Below, piece by piece: positions 20,446-31,157 of a DNA stretch of 64,000 nt; position 1 is the first letter of the stretch, and the number at the start of each line of letters is the position of its first letter. The DNA is from Clostridium sp. NkU-1 (lineage in GTDB: Bacteria > Bacillota_A > Clostridia > Lachnospirales > Lachnospiraceae), in assembly GCA_001312405.1 (NCBI GenBank), contig BBDR01000006.1, positions 62,001-126,000 on the forward strand. The letters are read 5' to 3'. The translations under genes and the position numbers were made by a program. The notes under the pieces are model-generated. The model saw only the letters and a list, made by a program, of their open reading frames with translations, did not search any database and had not been told where the DNA came from.

Positions 20446-21309
20446 ATGAAGAACTGGAATGAAAAACACATATCAAAAGCCGCCTGGCTTCCTCTTGCCG
20501 GGAAATGGGCATTTCTGGGTATTATGATTCTATTTACCCTTTATCCGGTTATTTATACGGTGCTGGGATCTTTAAAGACCAATGCAGAGCTGACCCAGGG
20601 AGGCGGCTTTTTCCGGAGAAATGGCATTTTGAGAATTACTATCAGGCTTTTGTTCAGGCGGATTTTACAAAATATACATTCAACAGCATCGTGGTCAGCG
20701 TTTCCGTTACTCTCCTGGCTGTGGTAACCTGTTCTCTGGCCGGTTTCATTCTGGCCAGAAGAGATTTTGCAGGAAAAAAAGGTACTATTGGCTCTTTACC
20801 TGTCCATGATGTTCGTATCCTTAGGATCGGTTACCTTGTATCCGATCTACGAATTACTGCGGGCATTAAAATTAAATAAGTCCATAGTTGCTCTTATTGT
20901 TGCTCTTACGGGAGGGCAGGCCACCAATGTTTTTCTGGTCATGGGCTTTACAAAAGGGATTCCAAGAGAGCTGGATGAAGCAGCCATCATTGACGGCTGC
21001 AGCTTATACGGAGTTTATTCCCGGGTCATTCTGCCCTTAAGTAAGCCAATTCTGGCGGTAGTCGCCCTTTTTTCTTTCCGCAATGCATGGAATGATTATA
21101 TCACCAGCCTGATCATGACGATTTCCATGCCAAAGCTCCAGACCCTTACCGTGGCGGTCGTCCAGTTAAAATATTCCGTCAATGCCGCAGCTGAGTGGCA
21201 CATCATGCTGGCGGGAGCTTCCATCGCCATCATCCCCATTCTGATTGTCTATCTGTTTGCCAACCGCCAGTTCATTGCAGGCCTTACAGCAGGTGCGGTA
21301 AAAGGATAG
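20446..21309 (+). CDS. Sugar ABC transporter permease (MalG/YtcP-like), frameshifted
   Basis: Second permease subunit, about 288 residues, with six predicted helices (first: WAFLGIMILFTLYPVIYTVL). The EAA loop is RELDEAAIIDGCSLYGVYSR and the C-terminus is ANRQFIAGLTAGAVKG, which is characteristic of MalG-type carbohydrate permeases. Indels near 20613 (a missing base in GGGFFPEKW) and 20780 (A-run) split it. GGAGGCGGC precedes ATG 20446. Confidence 0.88.
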
Positions 21310-21372
21310 GAAAAAGGGCAGATCCTGTGATATACTGGAAAAAAGCAGACGAGCAGGAAAAGGTGGGAAAGC

Positions 21373-23196
21373 ATGAAGAAATTTATAAACAATTTAAGAT
21401 TCCGCAGCAAAATCATCTGGCTGTTCGGGATCATGTTTTTCTTTACTACCGCCATCAGCGGATTATCTTATTACAGGTACGCATCCAATGATATTGAAGA
21501 GAATTTTAAAGTGGGGGCAGAGGATGTTCTTGCCCAGATCGTGGACACCTTGAGTCTGCGTCTGGGAGTCATCAATCAGAGGGCAAAGGGAATGCTGGCC
21601 AATTATACCTTTATGGTGACCCTTTCGGATTATCTCAATAATCCCAATGATATTAACCTGGTGAAAGCCTGGGAACCATTCCGGATTTCATGAGAGATTT
21701 TGAAACCGGGGAGGGGCTGATTCATTCCACCTATATTTATACGGACAAAGGGAGCTTTGATAATTTTGTCCGCATGAGAAACTGGGAATTTGATTTTAAG
21801 GAGTCTGCCTTTTATAAAAGCTATGAGGAGGACGGAAGCGGGGCCATCCGCTGGTTTCCTGTGTGGGAGGATGAGATTTTCCAGGGCAATGACAAGGTCA
21901 TCCCCTGTGTATGGCAGTTCAGCGTTCAGGGCTATGTGGGAAAGGAGTATCTGGTGGTCCAGTTAAAGAAAACAGAGCTGGAACGCCTTTTGGAAGGAAA
22001 ATACGAATTTTTTTGACAAAATACTCATTCTGGACAGGACAGGAAATGTAATCATAGGTTCTCCTGATATGGATCCTGATGAATTGATGAAGCTGTCGGA
22101 GGTCAGGAAAGAGGGGAGCAATGTTATTACCAGTGACTACCAGTACGAAGGAGATACCTATCTGGTTACCTTTGAACGCCTGAAGGAAAACGGCTGGCAG
22201 ATCTATGGGCTGAAATCAAGACAGAGCTTACTGGGAAGCTTAAATGTTCTAAGAAACACGATTTTTGAGATCATGGGGGTCGTTTTCTTTATTGGGGTAG
22301 CGGTCATTCTGCTGTTGTCCCATCAGATGACGGATTCCTTAAGGCGGCTGGAAAAGCGCATGAGCTGTGTGGAAAAAGGAGACTTGGGAGTCCGCTTTTT
22401 CTACCCCTACAAGGATGAGGTAGGCAGCCTGGCAAAATCCTTTAACTATATGATCGGAGAGATCCAGAGCCTGGTTAGGAAACAGGAGGAGACCATTGAG
22501 GAGTTAAAGCGGGAGAGGGATTATGTGGCCGAGGTTCAGAGGCAGAAACGGAAAGCAGAATTAAAGGCCCTGCAGGCTCAGATCAATCCCCATTTTCTCT
22601 ATAATACCTTAAATGCCATCACCTGGCAGGCTGCAGATCAGGGAGCGGAAGAAATCAGCATCCTTTCCAATTCTCTGGGAAAGTTTTTCAGGATCAGCTT
22701 AAGCAAGGGAGCAGAGGTGATCTCTCTCCGGGAAGAGCTGGAACATGTGACAAGCTATCTGGAAATCCAGAGCATCCGCTATCATTCCCGTTTAAGCTAT
22801 GAAATCCATGTGGATGACAGATGGCTGGAAATCCAGATGATCAAACTGGTTCTGCAGCCCCTGGCTGAAAATTCCATTTATCACGGCATAAAGGAGAAAC
22901 AGGGAGCAGGTATCATAAAAATTTTGCCAGTGAGAATGAATCCGGCAAAGAAAGGTTCACAGAGCTTTCGGTGTGGGACAATGGGGCAGGGATTCCGGAA
23001 GAAAAGCTTGCTTTTATCAATGAGACCTTAAAAAAAGGGCGGAACAGACTGTGAAGCAGGCTATGGCATTTACAATGTCAATGAAAGGATCCGGCTGTTT
23101 TATGGAAAAGAATATGGGCTGCATTATGAAAGCAGCTTCGGCCATTGGACAAAAGCGGTTCTTAGGATTCCGGCAATGTCAGGGGAGGTGGAGTGA
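21373..23196 (+). CDS. YesM-type sensor histidine kinase, frameshifted
   Basis: About 607 residues. Order: membrane helix (IIWLFGIMFFFTTAISGL), extracellular sensor region (about 45-285), second helix (FEIMGVVFFIGVAVILLL), HAMP domain ending near RFFYPYKDEVGSLAKSFNYM, then the His_kinase domain with the phospho-acceptor in LQAQINPHFLYNTLNAITW and an ATPase domain with VLQPLAENSIYHGIKE. It is expected to sense an extracellular saccharide and phosphorylate the next gene's product. Indels near 21670, 22013, 22925 and 23035 break it into pieces. Its stop overlaps the regulator start (TGATG), so the two are translationally coupled. Confidence 0.88.
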
Positions 23197-24791
23197 TGTA
23201 CCGCATATTGATCGTAGATGATGAAGACTATGTAAGGGACTTACTGGTGAGAAACATCCAAAATTCCGCCCTGGAAGTAGATGTGGTGGCGGTGGCAGGC
23301 GACGGAGAGGAAGGGCTTAGGGAAGCGCTGTTGAACAGGCCGGATATCGTCATTACGGACATAGCCATGCCCTTTATGAACGGCCTGGAATTGATCCGCA
23401 GGCTTCAGGAAGCCGGGCTTTACAGTAAAAATGTGGTCATAAGCGGTTATGATGAATTTGACTATGCAAAACAGGCCATTTCACTTGGAGTCAAGGATTA
23501 TCTGCTAAAACCCTTTCTTCCCAGGGAAATGACCGATGTTTTAGCAAAGGTGATACAGGAGCTGGACAGTCAGAAGGTGCTGCAGCAAAATATGAGCCTG
23601 TTAAAGGAACAGGCCATGAGCAGGGCCGGACTTGCCAGGGAAAAGGCGCTTAAGGCTCTCATAAGGGGGAAGGAATGGGGAAAGGAACCGGACTGTATAC
23701 TGGAAGGCAGGTTTTATGCGGCAGGAGTAATCCGCATGGAAGGCGGAGCATGGGATTTTGGCAAGCAGGAGCAAGTGGAGGAATTTCTGATGTTGATACG
23801 GGATGCTATCTTTCAGCCGGTATCTCTCTGTATGCAGTCAGCTTTGACGGGATCCAGCTGGCAGCCATCTGGTGCGGGGCTGGGGAAAACGAGGAGCATT
23901 TCCTTAAAAAGGTCGGGGCAAGCCTGGATAAAATCAGCCTGAGCCTGGAGAAATATTACCACATTCAGATGTACGGCGCTCTTGGCCGCCCTTACCGGAG
24001 TCAGGCAGAGCTGGCCCATTCTTACCGGGAAGCCATGGCTGTGTGGCGGGGAAACTTAGATGCAGAAAAGAGATTCCTGTTTTATGGAGAGGAAAGCAGC
24101 CGTAAGGAGGAAACCAGCAGCAGCCAGATCAGGGAGTGGAAAAACCAGATCCGGCTTTCTGTGCGTGCAGGACAGGAGGCAGAGGCTCTTACCGGGCTTT
24201 CCGGCCTGATGAAGTGCTACGCCTCCTTATCCAACAGGAAGAACGACTATGTGAGCGTTTCTGTGGGGGAACTGGTTTATGCCATTCAGAATGATATGGA
24301 GCAGGATGGATATGACCGGGCAGATACGGAGCCCCTATCCTTTATGCAGGATCGGATCACATACGGAAGCCTGATGGATATGAACCATATGCTTGCCTCC
24401 TATATTGAAAAATGCTGTCAGGTGGTACGGGAAAATTCAGAAGAAACCAGGGCGGATGCAGTGGTGAAGCAGATGAAGCAGATCATTGAAAACGATCTGC
24501 ACAAGACGGAGCTGGATTTGGAGACAGTGGCTGCCAAGGTGCATTTCAGCCCCAGCTATGTCAGGCAGATTTTCAAGCAGTATGCAGGAGAGTGCTTTGG
24601 TGAATACCTGATCCGAAAGCGAATGGAACGGGCCGGGAGGCTGCTGCAGAAAACAGGCATGAAAATTCAGGAGGTGGCAGACCAATGCGGTTATGATAAC
24701 CAGAGGTATTTTGCCAGCAGCTTTAAGAAGTTTTATGGCTGTACTCCTACAGAATTTAAAAAAAGTGGTGGAAGAAGAGCATTTATATTAG
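23196..24791 (+). CDS. YesN-type response regulator with AraC DNA-binding domain, frameshifted
   Basis: About 531 residues. The receiver domain starts MYRILIVDDED, with phospho-acceptor Asp about 55 in IVITDIAMP and Lys in YLLKPF. A long middle region is followed by an AraC helix-turn-helix pair: DLETVAAKVHFSPSYVRQIF, then VADQCGYDNQRYFASSFKKF. It is expected to activate the ABC/heparinase genes on sensing the substrate. One indel near 23800 splits it. A second, an extra A near 24762, hides the true end, which reads EFKKVVEEEHLY with a stop at 24789-24791. It lies 13 nt before the lyase gene. Confidence 0.88.
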
Positions 24792-24804
24792 GAGGGTCAG
24801 GAAA

Positions 24805-26800
24805 ATGATTCAATTTACGGAACAGGAGATCCGGCATTTGAGGGAAAAATTCCAAAGGCAGGGGTCAGCCGTTAATCGTATAAAGGAAGATGTAAAGGAT
24901 ACCATGACAGAACCGGTTGTGGTTCCAAAAACAGGGATTGCCAACTGGTCCCTTTATTATTACTGCCCGGATTGTTCCGTGCAGCTTAACTTTGACCGGA
25001 ATGACAGACATCACCATGGCTGCCCCTCATGCGGACGGGTATATTCCGGTGAACCATATGACAGTGCCTGGTGGGGGATCATGAACAGCAGGAATTATAC
25101 GGCGGCATTTCAGATGGGACTGATCCATATGATCACAGGGGAAAGTGCCTATGCCAGAAAAGCCGTGGATATGATGATGGAGTATTCCGGTTATTATAAG
25201 GATTATGAGGTCCACGGCAATATTCCTTATAACGGGCCTGGAAAGGCCGGAGCACAGACCCTTGATGAGGCCAATTTCCTCAGAAGCTTTGCCATGAGCT
25301 ATGATCTGCTGTCTGATTACATGACAAAAGAGGAGAAGGAGTTCATCGGAAGGGAAATGCTCATCCCCGGGGCAGAATTTCTCATGGAACACCGGCATAA
25401 CCAGCTTCACAATCATGAAGTGATCATTAATTCCGCCATTGCGGTCATTGGCTGATCTTCGGGATTGACAGGTATATCCAGTTTGCTGTTTATGAACCTT
25501 ATGGGATCTTGTATCAGCTGGAAAAGGGGATGCTTGCTGATCATATGTGGTTTGAGGGAGCCTTTGGATATCATTTTTATGCTCTTACAAGCTTCTTTGC
25601 CTATGAAAAGTTTGCCCTCCATACGCCTCACAGCCATATCACCCATCCCAATTATAAGGCAATGATGGAGCTTCTGGTGTCCTATGTGGAGCCGGGATTC
25701 TGCATTCCCATGCTGAATGATACGAATTACGGGCATACATCCTCCAGCCTGTATTTATATGAATTTGCTTACAGGGAGCTAAGAGGGGAAAAGCTTCTTT
25801 TTATACTGAACCGGCTTTATGAAAAAGAAAAAAGGGACAATCTGGAGGCGTTTATCTATGGGGTTAAAGAGCTGCCTGCGTGCAGTATGGAGCCTGGAAA
25901 TTATCATGTGGAAGAAGGGCAGTCAGGAAGCACTGTTTTAAGGGGGAAGGATGGCAGATACCTGCTGTTTAAGCATGACCGCTACGGCGGGGAGCATGAC
26001 CATTACGATCGCCTGGGCATCAGCTACCTTGCCTATGGAAAAAGAATTTCCCCGGATCTTGGAACCACAGGATACGGTGCAGTCATGCACTATGATTATT
26101 ATAAGAACACAGGCACCCACAATACGGTAAACATCGGAGGGGAGAACCAGGCGCCGGTAAATGCAAGGCTTACCCGCTGCGAAGAAAAGGATGGGATCAT
26201 ATATGTGGAAGCCGAGGCGGACTGGACCATGCCTTATGAAATACCTGACAGCTTTACCATCGTACAGTGGAAGGAAGAAAATTACCGGCCTGTGAAAATG
26301 GTGAGAAAGATTGCATGGGCGGAGCATTATTTTGCGGAAGTATTCCAGGTTAAGGGAGCAGGAACGGATCTGCCTGTGGACTGGGTCATGCATTTTTCCG
26401 GAAACCGGATCAAACAGCCTGAGGGAATGGAAATAGAAAAATTTTCTGACAGGAAGCCATACAGCTATCTTCATCACATGAAAAAGGCTGTTCTGTCAGA
26501 AAATCAAACCAGTGCGGTCCATGATTATGAGGATGGAGCATCCATACACGGGTGTATACCTGGAGCCAGGGGAAGGAATTGTATGCCGGGATGGGGCCGA
26601 ATAATCCTTCTGTATCCCATATCAATTACCAGATCGAACGTGCATATGGCCAGGAGATTGTATTTGCCCATGTGATCGCCAGCAGCAAGGGGCCCTGCCC
26701 CATCAGGAATGTGACCTTTTCCAGAGATGGGGGCTGCATGTCAATTGAAGTGGAAGAAGAAAGGGCCGAAGGGAAATGGAGCAGGATCCATAAGATGTGA
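24805..26800 (+). CDS. Heparinase II/III-like polysaccharide lyase, frameshifted
   Basis: About 665 residues with no signal peptide seen, so probably cytoplasmic. Residues about 50-80 hold a CxxC...CxxC zinc-ribbon-like patch (YYCPDCSVQL and GCPSCGRVY). An alpha/alpha toroid with AGAQTLDEANFLRSFAMSYD and HRHNQLHNHEVIINSA follows, then the beta-sandwich with KHDRYGGEHDHYDRLG and NTGTHNTVNIGGENQAPVN, which are hallmarks of heparinase II/III-family lyases. These cleave uronic-acid glycans by beta-elimination, leaving unsaturated ends. Indels near 25452 and 26540 split the gene. It is the last gene of the ABC-sensor-regulator cluster. Substrate (heparin-like, alginate-like or other) cannot be fixed from sequence. 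Confidence 0.85.
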
Positions 26801-26805
26801 ACCAT

Positions 26806-26858
26806 AGGAATAGGGCGGCCCAAAAGTTGATAATCAGCTTTTGGGCCGCCCTATTCCT
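26806..26858. terminator. 21-bp perfect hairpin after the lyase gene
   Basis: Arms 26806-26826 and 26838-26858 are perfectly complementary over 21 bp with an 11-nt loop. The stem is strong but no clean T-run follows on either side, so it may be a terminator of unusual form or an mRNA 3'-end stabiliser. The remainder up to feoA at 27012 shows no gene. Confidence 0.6.
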
Positions 26859-27011
26859 GGATTAAGCCGCAGGGATTGACCAGAACTTAAAAGCATGACC
26901 CAGTAAACAGGATACCTGGGCAAAAGCAGTGTGAATAAAATGGAACCTGATTTTTATCTTCTGCATATGTTAGGATATGGAAACATTTTATAGGGAAATG
27001 GAGGCAAAGGG

Positions 27012-27325
27012 ATGTCAGAGAATATTTGTTTAACAGATTTAAAAAGGGGACAGAAAGCGGTGATCGCAAAGCTTTTCGCCTATGATGATATGAGAAGGCG
27101 CTTGCAGGATATTGGCCTTATTGAGGGCACCACAGTGGAATGTCTGGGAAGAAGCCTTTAGGGGATCCTACGGCATTTTTAATACGCGGTGCGGTGATCG
27201 CCCTCAGAAGCGAGGACTCAGGCCGTGTTCTGGTGCAGTCAAATAGAGAGGAAAGGGCGAAGCGCCATTGTGGTGAGGAGATGGCAGTCGCGAACCTTTC
27301 GCTGGAGGAAAAGGTATGGGATTAA
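27012..27325 (+). CDS. feoA: FeoA ferrous iron transport accessory protein, frameshifted
   Basis: SH3-like small cytosolic partner of FeoB. It reads [20 protein letters not shown], then [20 protein letters not shown] and, after one frame correction near 27163, [20 protein letters not shown]. These are the conserved FeoA elements (GxxxRRRLxDxGxxxGT and the IRG...IALR strand). The C-terminus runs about 25 residues beyond a minimal FeoA (75-80) and overlaps the feoB start by 10 nt. The start follows GGAGGCAAAGGG. It is the first gene of the iron operon interrupted by the mobile element. Confidence 0.88.
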
Positions 27326-28626
27326 GCAGGGAGTCAATGGGAATAAAGTCTGTGGACTGCGGTCTGGAAATCAAAAAGCGGAAGGAAGAGGATAAGGTCA
27401 TTGCGCTGGCCGGAAATCCCAATGTAGGCAAGAGTACGGTGTTTAATCAGCTTACAGGAATGAATCAGCATACAGGAAACTGGCCGGGAAAGACGGTAGC
27501 CAATGCCCAGCTGGTGCACCGATGGCCAGCAGGGATACGTTATGGTGGATATTCCGGGCTGCTATTCCCTGATGGCCCATTCCACGGAAGAAGAGGTGGC
27601 CAGAGACTTTATTTGCTTTGAAAACCCGGATGCAGTGGTGGTAGTCTGTGACGCCACATGTCTGGAGAGAAACTTAAATCTGGTACTGCAGATCATGGAG
27701 GCCACGGCAAATGTTGTGGTATGTGTAAACCTTATGGATGAGGCGAAAAAGAAGAAGATTCTTTTGCGCCTTGATCTGCTAGAACAGCGCCTGGGAGTCC
27801 CGGTTGCAGGGACGGCCGCCAGGAGCAATAAGGGACTGGATCAGATTTACACAGGCTTAAACCGCTGCATGGAAGAAAAGGAGGAGGAAGAGGATGAGGA
27901 GAAAGCAGCTCTCATCCAATACCCCCAATATATTGAAGACGCCATTTTAAAGCTCCTTCCTGCAGTGGAAAATATGACTAAGGGAAAGACAGAGGCCCGC
28001 TGGCTGTGCGCCAGACTGCTGGATGCCAATGAGAATCTGATGGAAGCGTTAAGGAAATATCGAAAGGCTGTTGCAGAGTCGGAAGAAGCAGCTGCCTGCC
28101 TTGCCGGAATTTGGGAGGAATGGAGGGAAGCCGGGATCAGCCAGGAGCAGGTAAGCGATGATATGGCCACTGTTTTCATAAATAAGGCGGAAGATTTATG
28201 CAGCGGTGTAGTGGAATATGAAAGCCAGACCTATGACCGGAAGGACCGGAAGCTGGATCAGCTTTTTACCAGCAAGGCTACGGGCTTTCCCATTATGTTC
28301 TTAATCCTCCTTGGAACCTTCTGGCTTACCATAACAGGAGCCAATTATCCCTCTGAGCTGTTAAGCAATGTGTTGTTTAAAGTGGAGGATTGGCTGTTCG
28401 GGCTGGCTAACGCTGCCGGTGTGCCGGTCATTTTATCAGAAGTGCTGATTCACGGCGTGTACCGGGTTCTGGCCTGGGTGGTATCGGTTATGCTGCCTCC
28501 TATGGCAATCTTTTTCCCGTTGTTCACTCTCTTGGAGGATTTTGGATACCTCCCCAGAGTGGCATTTAATTTAGACCGGTGCTTTAAAAAGTGCTCCGCC
28601 TGCGGAAAGCAGGCGCTTACCATGTG
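27316..28626 (+). CDS. feoB: FeoB ferrous iron transporter, N-terminal part; gene split by a 17.35-kb element
   Basis: The G domain is complete: G1 [10 protein letters not shown]2 region [10 protein letters not shown]3 DIPGCYS, G4 NLMDEA. The helical GDI-like domain and the first membrane helices follow ([19 protein letters not shown]). The reading frame stops at CGKQALTM, exactly where FeoB normally continues CMGFGCN. The rest of the gene resumes at 45978. Joining at the shared CATGTG restores frame and motif. An indel near 27515 is a separate sequence-type error. As it stands the transporter would lack its Gate helices and be non-functional unless the element excises. Confidence 0.93.
28621..28626. 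other. Left attachment junction (attL) core CATGTG
   Basis: feoB sequence ends ...GCGCTTACCATGTG and foreign sequence ACAGAAG begins. It shares CATGTG with the right junction. Confidence 0.8.
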
Positions 28627-28670
28627 ACAGAAGAAATCTATGCTATTTTGTTGGTTCTGCAATGATTGTC

Positions 28671-28699
28671 TTGACACGTTTTCTTAGAAATGATATAGT
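28671..28699 (+). promoter_or_regulatory. Promoter of the ccdA-tlpA fusion gene
   Basis: TTGACA, 17-nt spacer, TATAGT, about 45 bp inside the left edge of the element. A TACA-NN-TGTA palindrome follows at once. Confidence 0.75.
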
Positions 28700-28709
28700 T
28701 ACACCTGTA
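28700..28709. promoter_or_regulatory. Cop-box / BlaI-type operator at the ccdA-tlpA promoter
   Basis: TACACCTGTA begins immediately after the -10 box. TACA-NN-TGTA is the recognition core of CopY (copper) and BlaI/MecI repressors, and two other copies in this window lie at blaI-linked promoters. No copY-like gene is present on the element, so the repressor would be the chromosomal BlaI or an unlinked CopY (inference). Confidence 0.55.
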
Positions 28710-28796
28710 AACTGTAACTGAAAATAGTACAGAATCTTTGCAAAAATTATCAAGAATCAGTAAAAAATAGCACAAGCTTAAAAGGAGGTACCGTAT

Positions 28797-30094
28797 TTGG
28801 GATTTTCTATTGACGTAAGTATTCCTGTTTTAACCGTGTTTCTACAGGGGATTATCAGCTTCTTTTCCCCCTGCGTGCTTCCCCTCATCCCGCTTTACAT
28901 AGGGTATCTGTCGGGAGGAACGGGAGTCCGTGGGGAGGACGGGCGGATTTATTATAAACGCAGCAAGGTCATGGTTCACACCGTTTGCTTTGTTATTGGT
29001 GTCAGCTTTGCATTCTTCCTGCTGGGGCTGGGGTTTTCTGCACTTGGAAGCTTTTTTTAAATCAAACCAGCTTCTTTTTGCAAGAGCAGGTGGAATCCTG
29101 GTAGTTTTATTCGGCTTATACCAGCTGGGAGCCTTTGGGACCTCTAATCTGCTGGGAAGGGAACGCAGGCTGCCATTTTCCCTTGATGTCCTGGCCATGT
29201 CTCCCTTAACTGCGCTTATAATGGGATTCACCTTCAGCTTTGCCTGGACGCCCTGTGTGGGTCCGGCCCTTGCCAGTATACTTCTTATGGCTGCTTCGGC
29301 CTCCACAAAGACTATGGGGTTTGTCCTGATCGGAGTGTATACACTGGGATTTGTTCTGCCGTTTCTGGCAGTTGGATTCTTTACCACCACGGTGCTTGAA
29401 TTTTTTTAAATCTCACGGCAATATTGCAAAATATGGGGTAAAAGCCGGGGGAGCTCTCATGGTATTTATGGGAATTTTAATGTTCACCGGAAAAATGAAT
29501 GCGGTGACCGGATACCTTTCCTCCATTCCTTCTCCAACGGCCACAGAATCAAGAGAGGCACCGGAGCCGGAGACAGCTGCAGAAGCATCAGAAGAAGAAT
29601 CCCCATCTGAGCCGGAAAAAACCGGGGAAACAGATGAAACGAAACAGCTTCTTCCGGCAGTTGATTTTACCTTAACAGACCAGTACGGCAATACACATTC
29701 TCTTTCTGATTATAAAGGAAAGACGATCTTTTTAAATTTCTGGGCAACCTGGTGTCCCCCATGCAGGGCAGAGATGCCGGACATCCAGAAAATATATGAA
29801 ACCGCTGATACAGAGGGAGATAATGCGCTGATCGTTCTGGGAGTAGCAGCCCCTAATTATGGAAATGAAAAGGATGAAGCGGGAATTAAACAATTCCTGG
29901 AAGAAAACGGATACACATATCCGGTTCTGATGGATACCAATGGGGATTTATTTGACGCATATGGAGTATTCTCTTATCCGACCACGTTTATGATTGATAA
30001 GGATGGAAATGTATTTGGTTATGCAAGCGGCCAGCTTTCCGAAGATACGATGCGCAGCATCATTGAGCAGACCATGAAGGGGCAGCGGAAATAA
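28797..30094 (+). CDS. CcdA-TlpA fusion: membrane thiol-disulfide reductase with thioredoxin domain, frameshifted
   Basis: About 433 residues. The first half is a six-helix CcdA/DsbD-beta-like domain with the redox Cys motifs FFSPCVLPLIPLYIGYL and FAWTPCVGPALAS. The linker, about residues 240-280, is acidic (PEPETAAEASEEES). The C-terminal TlpA/ResA-like thioredoxin domain carries FWATWCPPCRAEMP and SYPTTFMID. It would pass electrons from cytosolic thioredoxin across the membrane to an extracytoplasmic thioredoxin for protein thiol repair, haem protein maturation or peroxide defence. Extra bases in T-runs at about 29057 and 29403 break the frame. The start is TTG 28797, seven nt after AAAGGAGGT. 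It is the first gene inside the mobile element. Confidence 0.87.
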
Positions 30095-30131
30095 TCTGCC
30101 GGCATTGTTTATAAAAAAAATAGTAAAATTT

Positions 30132-30175
30132 AAGGCATTCCAAAGTCGAAAAAGGATCTTTGGAATGCCTTTTTT
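30132..30175. terminator. Terminator after ccdA-tlpA, shared with gntR
   Basis: A 14-bp stem, AAGGCATTCCAAAG / CTTTGGAATGCCTT, with a T-run on the right and A-rich sequence on the left. The two genes converge on it. Confidence 0.8.
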
Positions 30176-30881
30176 ATTGAGTAGAATTACCGGGGGTACT
30201 TTTTTCCCGGGCCTTGCGCAGGCGGTCCCGGTTGTAAATGAGATGAAGGGTCATGGCATCCTGGGCGGCAATGGCATCGTTATTCTCCATGGCATTTACA
30301 ATCGCCATATGTGTTCTTATGGTTTCTTCCTTTAACTCGGAATGGGTAATGTCAATAAACATATCAATGGCATGCATGATAAGAGGCTCAAGCTGGGGGA
30401 CGATGACATTTCCGCTGATCTCTGCGATCCTGGCATGGAAGAGGGCATCGGCTTCTGAGTGGGACGTTCCTGCGTCATAGCATTCCGCCACCCGGTTTGC
30501 CAGTTGGAGAAGCTCCCCGGCCTGAGCAGGGGTTGCCTTTGATGCAGCCAGAGCAGCCACCCTTGGCTCGATCATCATGCGGAATTCTAAAAGATCAGAT
30601 ACCAGTTTTTCTTTATTTTCAATAAATGTGAATCCCAGGGGATCATCAGCCACGCCTGTATTATGGCAGACGTAAATGCCGGATCCCTGCTGAACCGTCA
30701 GAATATTGCGTGAAACAAGGGCGCGTATGGCTTCCCGCAAGGTGCTTCGCCCCACTCCCATAAGAGAGGAAAGCGTGGTTTCGTTGGGAAGCTGTGCGCC
30801 TTCCTTTAATTTGTTATCAATAATGTATTTGATGATTCCTTCGGCTGTTGTATCGGCAAGAGATTTACGTGATGAGGTCAT
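30174..30881 (-). CDS. GntR/FadR-family (FCD) transcriptional regulator
   Basis: Intact 235-residue protein. The N-terminal winged helix has GAQLPNETTLSSLMGVGRST and LREAIRALVSRNILTVQQGS. The all-helical FCD ligand domain starts around residue 90, with DLLEFRMMIEPRVAALAASK and the metal-binding-type HARIAEISGN. FCD regulators bind sugar acids or other carboxylates. The divergent neighbour is an aldonate-type dehydratase plus GntP permease, so it probably represses them until the sugar acid is present. Candidate operators with CAGATGA lie between the genes. Confidence 0.88.
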   Translation of the reverse strand: MTSSRKSLADTTAEGIIKYIIDNKLKEGAQLPNETTLSSLMGVGRSTLREAIRALVSRNILTVQQGSGIYVCHNTGVADDPLGFTFIENKEKLVSDLLEFRMMIEPRVAALAASKATPAQAGELLQLANRVAECYDAGTSHSEADALFHARIAEISGNVIVPQLEPLIMHAIDMFIDITHSELKEETIRTHMAIVNAMENNDAIAAQDAMTLHLIYNRDRLRKAREKSTPGNSTQ

Positions 30882-30954
30882 AATGAATTCCTTTCAGTTC
30901 GTAGTAGTCTTATCTGAATTATAAACGCAATTCATGATTCCTTCAAGTGTAAAT

Positions 30955-31105
30955 AAATCAGATGAATTTTGTATATGACAATACATTGGTCAGATGATTT
31001 TGAATTAATAACAAGAAATAATGAGACGATATGCATAAAAATATGAAGTAAAAGTGAGGAAAATAATAACAAGAGCCAAAGGGATAGTTGACAATCATCT
31101 GATGA
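30955..31105. promoter_or_regulatory. Candidate GntR operator set (CAGATGA repeats)
   Basis: CAGATGA at 30959-30965 and 30991-30997, and the palindrome TCATC-T-GATGA at 31095-31105 inside the spacer of the ilvD promoter. Repeat plus position suggest binding by the divergent FCD regulator. Confidence 0.5.
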
Positions 31106-31116
31106 CTTATTATAAT
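31088..31116 (+). promoter_or_regulatory. Promoter of the ilvD/edd-gntP operon
   Basis: Perfect TTGACA, 17-nt spacer, TATAAT. A regulator-type palindrome fills the spacer, as expected for a strongly repressed promoter. Confidence 0.8.
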
Positions 31117-31157
31117 TAGAATATCAAATATAAGATGAATGTGAAAGGAGCGTTGTT

